9,269 bases of DNA from Amylibacter sp. (GTDB taxonomy: Bacteria > Pseudomonadota > Alphaproteobacteria > Rhodobacterales > Rhodobacteraceae). Positions 6,941-9,269 of this stretch are shown here, piece by piece (the stretch's first letter is position 1; each line of letters begins with the position of its first letter). The notes beneath the pieces were generated by a model, which worked only from the letters and a program-made list of their open reading frames with translations, did no database searches and was not told the DNA's origin. The position numbers were made by a program, and so were the translations under genes. The stretch covers positions 1 through 9,269 of the forward strand of contig DAOUQS010000064.1 of assembly GCA_030625465.1 (NCBI GenBank), written 5' to 3'.

Positions 6941-7566
6941 GGCGCATTATCACGTCGGAGGCCTGTGTGGCCGAAGGGGCGGCGTATCTGACCGAAATCG
7001 AACCGCGTTTTGCGACGGTTTTGGCGCAAACGGGCGCGTTGCCTTTGCGATTGAAGGATGACGGGTTTGGGGCCTTGCTAGATGCGATTGTCAGCCAGCA
7101 AATCTCGGTGGCGGCAGCGGCGAGTATTACGCGGCGATTAAAGGATGCGCAGCTTATTTCCGAGGCGGATGTGCGCGCGGCAAGTGCGGATGATTTGCGC
7201 GGTTGTGGGCTATCGCGCCCCAAGGTTAAATATGTGAAATCACTGGCTGAAAGCGGGCTGGATTATGCCGCAATGCGCAGCATGCCCACCCAACAGGTGA
7301 TTGCGCAACTTATTGAAATAAAAGGCATAGGCATGTGGACGGCGGAAATATATGCGATGTTTTCGCTGGGGCGGGCGGATGTGTTTGCCGCAAGTGATCT
7401 GGCCTTGCAGGAGGCCGCTAAAATCTTGTTTGAACTGGACGCACGTCCGAAGGAAAAAGACTTTAATACGATGGCTAAGGACTGGGCACCTTGGCGGGCG
7501 GTTGCAGCCCGTCTGCTTTGGGCCTATTACCGTGTTGCCAAAGACCGTGAAGGGGTCCGTACATGA
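6916..7566 (+). CDS. alkA: DNA-3-methyladenine glycosylase II, short AlkA type
   Basis: This base-excision repair enzyme of the HhH-GPD superfamily removes alkylated purines such as 3-methyladenine. The core is complete: IVSQQISVAAA at 58-68, the helix-hairpin-helix IKGIGMWTAE at 135-144, and the catalytic aspartate D161 in ASDLAL, 20-odd residues downstream as expected. The conserved DWAPWRAVAARLLW lies at 189-202. At about 210-216 aa it is shorter than E. coli AlkA (282 aa), lacking the N-terminal beta domain, and resembles the compact bacterial forms. ATG 6916 overlaps cobK by 25 nt. GTG 6934 is an alternative start, overlaps cobK by only 7 nt and gives an N-terminus (MVGRIIT) closer to what I would expect. 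The TGA overlaps the next ATG. Position behind B12 genes looks like operon packing, not shared function. Confidence 0.9.
   Translation: MGAGATVVGRIITSEACVAEGAAYLTEIEPRFATVLAQTGALPLRLKDDGFGALLDAIVSQQISVAAAASITRRLKDAQLISEADVRAASADDLRGCGLSRPKVKYVKSLAESGLDYAAMRSMPTQQVIAQLIEIKGIGMWTAEIYAMFSLGRADVFAASDLALQEAAKILFELDARPKEKDFNTMAKDWAPWRAVAARLLWAYYRVAKDREGVRT
7550..7555 (+). promoter_or_regulatory. Ribosome binding site of the serine hydrolase gene
   Basis: AAGGGG lies 7 nt before ATG 7563, inside the end of the glycosylase gene. It is the clearest Shine-Dalgarno in this operon and fixes the hydrolase start despite the 4-nt ATGA overlap. Confidence 0.6.
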
Positions 7567-8237
7567 CTTTAAAGACTGAAAAACGCGCCGCAAAATCAGG
7601 CCACGCCGATAGTTTGGTGGTGTTTATCCACGGTTACGGGGCGGATGGTAACGATCTGATCGGGTTGGCCGATCCTATGGCCGAACATTTGCCCAATACC
7701 GCTTTTATGTCGCCGCATGCACCTGATGCCTGTTCGGTGAACCCGATGGGGCGTGAATGGTTTCCTATTCCGATGATGGATAACAGCACGCAAGAAGTGG
7801 CACGTGCGGGGATGCTGAAGTCGGCAGAGCTGTTTCAGGGCTGGCTTGACGGGCAGATTTCAAAGACGGGGCTAACGTCTGATCGTGTGGTTCTGGTCGG
7901 GTTCTCGCAAGGAACAATGCTGGCATTGCACACCGCGCCGCGCCGCGCTGCGCAGCTGGCAGGGATCGTCGGGTTTTCCGGGCGTTTACTGGCGCCTGAA
8001 CTGCTGAAAGAGCAAGCCATTAGCAAGCCCCCCGTTTTACTGGTACATGGTGACATGGATATGGTCGTGCCACCCACGGATATGGCCCATGCGGCCGATG
8101 CATTGGTGTCAAACGGGTTTGACGTGTTTACGCATGTGTCAAAGGGCACCGCACACGGTATCGCACCCGACGGGTTGGGGCTGGCTGTGCAGTTTATTCA
8201 GACGCATCTTGGGAATAAAGCGGCGACTGCGTCCTAA
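7563..8237 (+). CDS. Alpha/beta hydrolase, carboxylesterase/phospholipase (YpfH/acyl-protein-thioesterase-like)
   Basis: This 224-aa cytoplasmic serine hydrolase belongs to the phospholipase/carboxylesterase branch of the alpha/beta fold. HGYGADGNDL at 23-32 is the oxyanion-hole loop. The nucleophile is Ser115 in the elbow GFSQGTMLAL (113-122). The acid is probably Asp166 in HGDMDMVVP (162-170), and the base is His198 in GTAHGI (195-200). No signal peptide is visible. Length matches E. coli YpfH and eukaryotic acyl-protein thioesterases (about 220-230 aa). The true substrate, an ester of small or acylated molecules, cannot be told. It is the last gene of the overlapping run that begins with cbiD; after it comes an inverted repeat. 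Confidence 0.88.
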   Translation: MTLKTEKRAAKSGHADSLVVFIHGYGADGNDLIGLADPMAEHLPNTAFMSPHAPDACSVNPMGREWFPIPMMDNSTQEVARAGMLKSAELFQGWLDGQISKTGLTSDRVVLVGFSQGTMLALHTAPRRAAQLAGIVGFSGRLLAPELLKEQAISKPPVLLVHGDMDMVVPPTDMAHAADALVSNGFDVFTHVSKGTAHGIAPDGLGLAVQFIQTHLGNKAATAS

Positions 8238-8248
8238 TTTTGCCATAA

Positions 8249-8293
8249 AAACCCGTATTTTAGGTGTGAATATACAATCAAAATACGGGGTTT
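8249..8293 (+). repeat. Inverted repeat before the small membrane-protein gene, covering its putative ribosome binding site
   Basis: AAACCCGTATTTT at 8249-8261 pairs with AAAATACGGGGTTT at 8280-8293, a 13-bp stem with one bulged G and an 18-nt loop. No U-tract follows, so a standard intrinsic terminator on + is unlikely. The 3' arm contains CGGGG ending 6 nt before GTG 8297, so folding would hide that Shine-Dalgarno-like stretch. It could also act as a 3'-end structure for the hydrolase transcript. Confidence 0.5.
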
Positions 8294-8296
8294 ACT

Positions 8297-8557
8297 GTGG
8301 CAGGTTCAATGATGATGGAGGTTTTCAAGTCGGTTGTGAAAACCACATTAACCTCGACAATGATTGTCATCAGTGTGGTTCGCATCGCAATGCTGGTCTA
8401 TCCGTCTACACCGGGTGCGGCGCAGTACTCTGGTGACTATTCTGCCTATGGGACGCAAAGCCAGCCCGTGATTGAGCACCAGATGACTGAAGCCGGAACC
8501 AGACGGCGTATTATTTTGGGCCAAAACTCTATCAAGAACCTGGGCAAGGCCAAATAA
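8297..8557 (+). CDS. Small predicted membrane or exported protein, unknown function
   Basis: I do not recognise this protein of up to 86 aa. With GTG 8297 it begins MAGSMMMEVF; in-frame ATGs at 8309, 8312 and 8315 are alternatives. GTG is favoured by GGGG 6 nt upstream, while GGCAGG lies 5 nt before ATG 8309. A hydrophobic stretch at about residues 17-36 (TLTSTMIVISVVRIAMLVYP), interrupted by Arg29, could be one membrane helix or a poor signal peptide with possible cleavage near PGAA-Q. The rest is Gly/Ser/Tyr-rich (QYSGDYSAYGTQ) and then basic, ending in RRRIILGQNSIKNLGKAK. It stands alone between two inverted-repeat regions. Coding potential is supported by the membrane pattern, codon usage like its neighbours, and the gap between flanking genes, but not by homology. 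Confidence 0.6.
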   Translation: MAGSMMMEVFKSVVKTTLTSTMIVISVVRIAMLVYPSTPGAAQYSGDYSAYGTQSQPVIEHQMTEAGTRRRIILGQNSIKNLGKAK

Positions 8558-8588
8558 AAGCGCTGTCTATTTTGAAAGATAAGCACCG

Positions 8589-8625
8589 TATATAGGGGGT
8601 TGTCAGGTGTGGTCCCCCCTATATA
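8589..8625 (+). repeat. Perfect 11-bp inverted repeat upstream of the HNH gene
   Basis: TATATAGGGGG at 8589-8599 and CCCCCTATATA at 8615-8625 enclose a 15-nt spacer. No T-run follows the right arm on +, so intrinsic termination of the small gene is doubtful though possible. The left end of the promoter candidate begins in the spacer and its -10 box overlaps the right arm, so the repeat may instead be a DNA operator. Confidence 0.55.
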
Positions 8626-8627
8626 GT
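8600..8627 (+). promoter_or_regulatory. Candidate sigma-70-type promoter of the HNH gene
   Basis: TTGTCA (8600-8605) and TATAGT (8622-8627) are 16 nt apart, each one base from the consensus hexamer. A start near 8634 would give a leader of about 70 nt before ATG 8704. A second TATAGT copy at 8634-8639 lacks a matching -35 box. Confidence 0.5.
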
Positions 8628-8639
8628 GGTGGCTATAGT

Positions 8640-8690
8640 GGGACGGGGTGTCCCGTTCTGCTGTTGATAAAACGACAATTCAGAACGGGG
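8640..8690 (+). promoter_or_regulatory. Two mutually exclusive hairpins in the HNH leader, the second hiding the GGGG ribosome-binding stretch
   Basis: Hairpin A pairs GGGAC (8640-8644) with GTCCC (8650-8654). Hairpin B pairs CCCGTTCTG (8652-8660) perfectly with CAGAACGGG (8681-8689), plus a U-G pair from 8651 to 8690, around a 20-nt loop. Bases 8652-8654 belong to both, so A and B cannot form together. B buries the only Shine-Dalgarno-like run, GGGGA at 8687-8691. This layout suits translational control, but the regulatory role is inference. Confidence 0.4.
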
Positions 8691-8703
8691 AATGCTTTGC
8701 AGT

Positions 8704-9269
8704 ATGAATACTGAATTTTCTGAAAATTTCGTGCGCAACCCGGGCCGGTTGCGCGATTATCCGTCGCTTGTTCTGAATGCGGATTTTCGACCGCTTTCCT
8801 ATTTTCCACTGTCTTTATGGAGCTGGCAAGACGCCGTGAAAGCGGTTTACTGTGAGCGGGTTAGCATTATTGCGGAATACGACCGGATTGTGCATTCTGC
8901 ATCGCTTCAGATAAATATCCCGTCAGTGATTGTTCTGAAGGATTATGTGAAGCCGGTCAAAGCCACGGCGTTTACCCGGTTCAATCTGTTCTTGCGTGAT
9001 CAATTCAGTTGTCAGTATTGTGGATCACTGGGGGAAATGACCTTTGACCATGTGGTGCCACGCGCGCGTGGCGGCAAAACCACCTGGCGCAATGTGGTTG
9101 CATCGTGCAGCCCGTGTAATCTGCGCAAAGGCGCTAAATCGGTTAAAGAGGCGCGTATGCACTTGCGCAGGTTGCCCCGCGAACCCAGCCCGTCAGAGCT
9201 GCAAAATGCCGGCCGCAAGTTTCCGCCAAACTTTATGCATGATAGCTGGATGGATTATTTATACTGGGA
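8704..9269 (+). CDS. HNH endonuclease-family protein (3' end outside window)
   Basis: The frame is open to the window edge, giving 188 residues without a stop. The HNH/zinc-finger core is complete: CQYC at 103-106, DHVVPRARGG at 115-124 with H116 as the catalytic histidine, N130, and CSPCN at 135-139 followed by LRKG. Paired CxxC motifs bind structural zinc. The N-terminal part, with LVLNADFRPLSYFPLSLWSW at 22-41 and a basic VLKDYVKP at 78-85, and the C-terminal FPPNFMHDSWMDYLYW at 173-188 read like a widely conserved stand-alone HNH protein of alphaproteobacteria. It is not an obvious restriction or phage enzyme, and no methylase or toxin partner is next to it. ATG 8704 gives the expected MNTEF start; an in-frame ATG at 8692 is too close to GGGG. 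Spacing from GGGGA to 8704 is 12 nt, rather long. Confidence 0.88.
   Translation, partial: MNTEFSENFVRNPGRLRDYPSLVLNADFRPLSYFPLSLWSWQDAVKAVYCERVSIIAEYDRIVHSASLQINIPSVIVLKDYVKPVKATAFTRFNLFLRDQFSCQYCGSLGEMTFDHVVPRARGGKTTWRNVVASCSPCNLRKGAKSVKEARMHLRRLPREPSPSELQNAGRKFPPNFMHDSWMDYLYW

Noticed and set aside
6236..7029. Two long minus-strand open frames across cobK
   Set aside because: Both oppose a motif-complete cobK and have low-information Arg/Pro/His-rich translations, so they are shadows.
8589..8625. Inverted repeat as an intrinsic terminator or a transposon end
   Set aside because: No U-tract follows on +, there is no transposase or target duplication, and a promoter overlaps it; it is kept only as a repeat/possible operator.
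9012..9218. Minus-strand open frame (68 codons) within the HNH gene
   Set aside because: It overlaps the conserved zinc/HNH core on the opposite strand and has no start signal or motif.
8704..9269. HNH protein as part of a restriction, homing or phage defence system
   Set aside because: No methylase, helicase, intron or phage gene is next to it in the window, and the protein resembles a broadly conserved chromosomal HNH family. The right flank is unseen.
1..9269. tRNA, rRNA and CRISPR arrays
   Set aside because: No cloverleaf-like segment, no rRNA-like block and no regularly spaced direct repeats were seen on either strand; coding genes fill nearly all the sequence.

Overview
The window looks like chromosomal DNA from an alphaproteobacterium, most likely of the Rhodobacteraceae/roseobacter group. 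This rests on recall of protein similarity (the CimA-like protein, the HNH protein and the corrinoid enzymes read like that group), moderate-to-high GC with GC-rich third codon positions, and tight ATGA-type gene overlaps. No sequence search was possible. I see no rRNA, tRNA, CRISPR array, insertion sequence, phage gene or plasmid gene.

Layout: (1) At 1-1679 on + are the 3' part of a citramalate-synthase-like gene (cimA, cut by the left edge) and a squalene/phytoene synthase-family gene that starts inside its stop codon. (2) From 5059 down to 1676 on - are cobA, cobB and an MFS transporter. cobA and cobB overlap by 4 nt, and the MFS gene follows 61 nt later. The MFS gene meets the synthase-family gene tail to tail with overlapping stop codons. 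(3) From 5157 to 8237 on + is a packed run: cbiD, cobK, a short AlkA-type DNA glycosylase and a serine hydrolase of the carboxylesterase/phospholipase type, each starting inside the end of the gene before it. (4) From 8238 to 9269 on + are a small predicted membrane protein and an HNH endonuclease cut by the right edge. The spacers in front of these two genes are rich in inverted repeats.

How the genes work together: cobA, cobB, cbiD and cobK form a divergently transcribed corrin-ring module of vitamin B12 synthesis. CobA makes precorrin-2 from uroporphyrinogen III, CbiD puts on the C1 methyl group, CobK reduces the precorrin-6A-level intermediate, and CobB amidates the a and c side chains. 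The other corrin enzymes must be encoded elsewhere. The glycosylase and hydrolase appear to share the transcript without an obvious link to B12.

The window is mostly housekeeping and I do not see a convincing new multi-gene system. The better leads are regulatory or structural: a probable leaderless promoter for cbiD; two neighbouring hairpins that each bury an ACGGGG Shine-Dalgarno-like stretch in their 3' arm; a promoter embedded in a perfect 11-bp inverted repeat before the HNH gene; an AT-rich palindromic patch inside the interdomain linker of cobB; and a synthase-family protein whose aspartate-rich motifs look degenerate.
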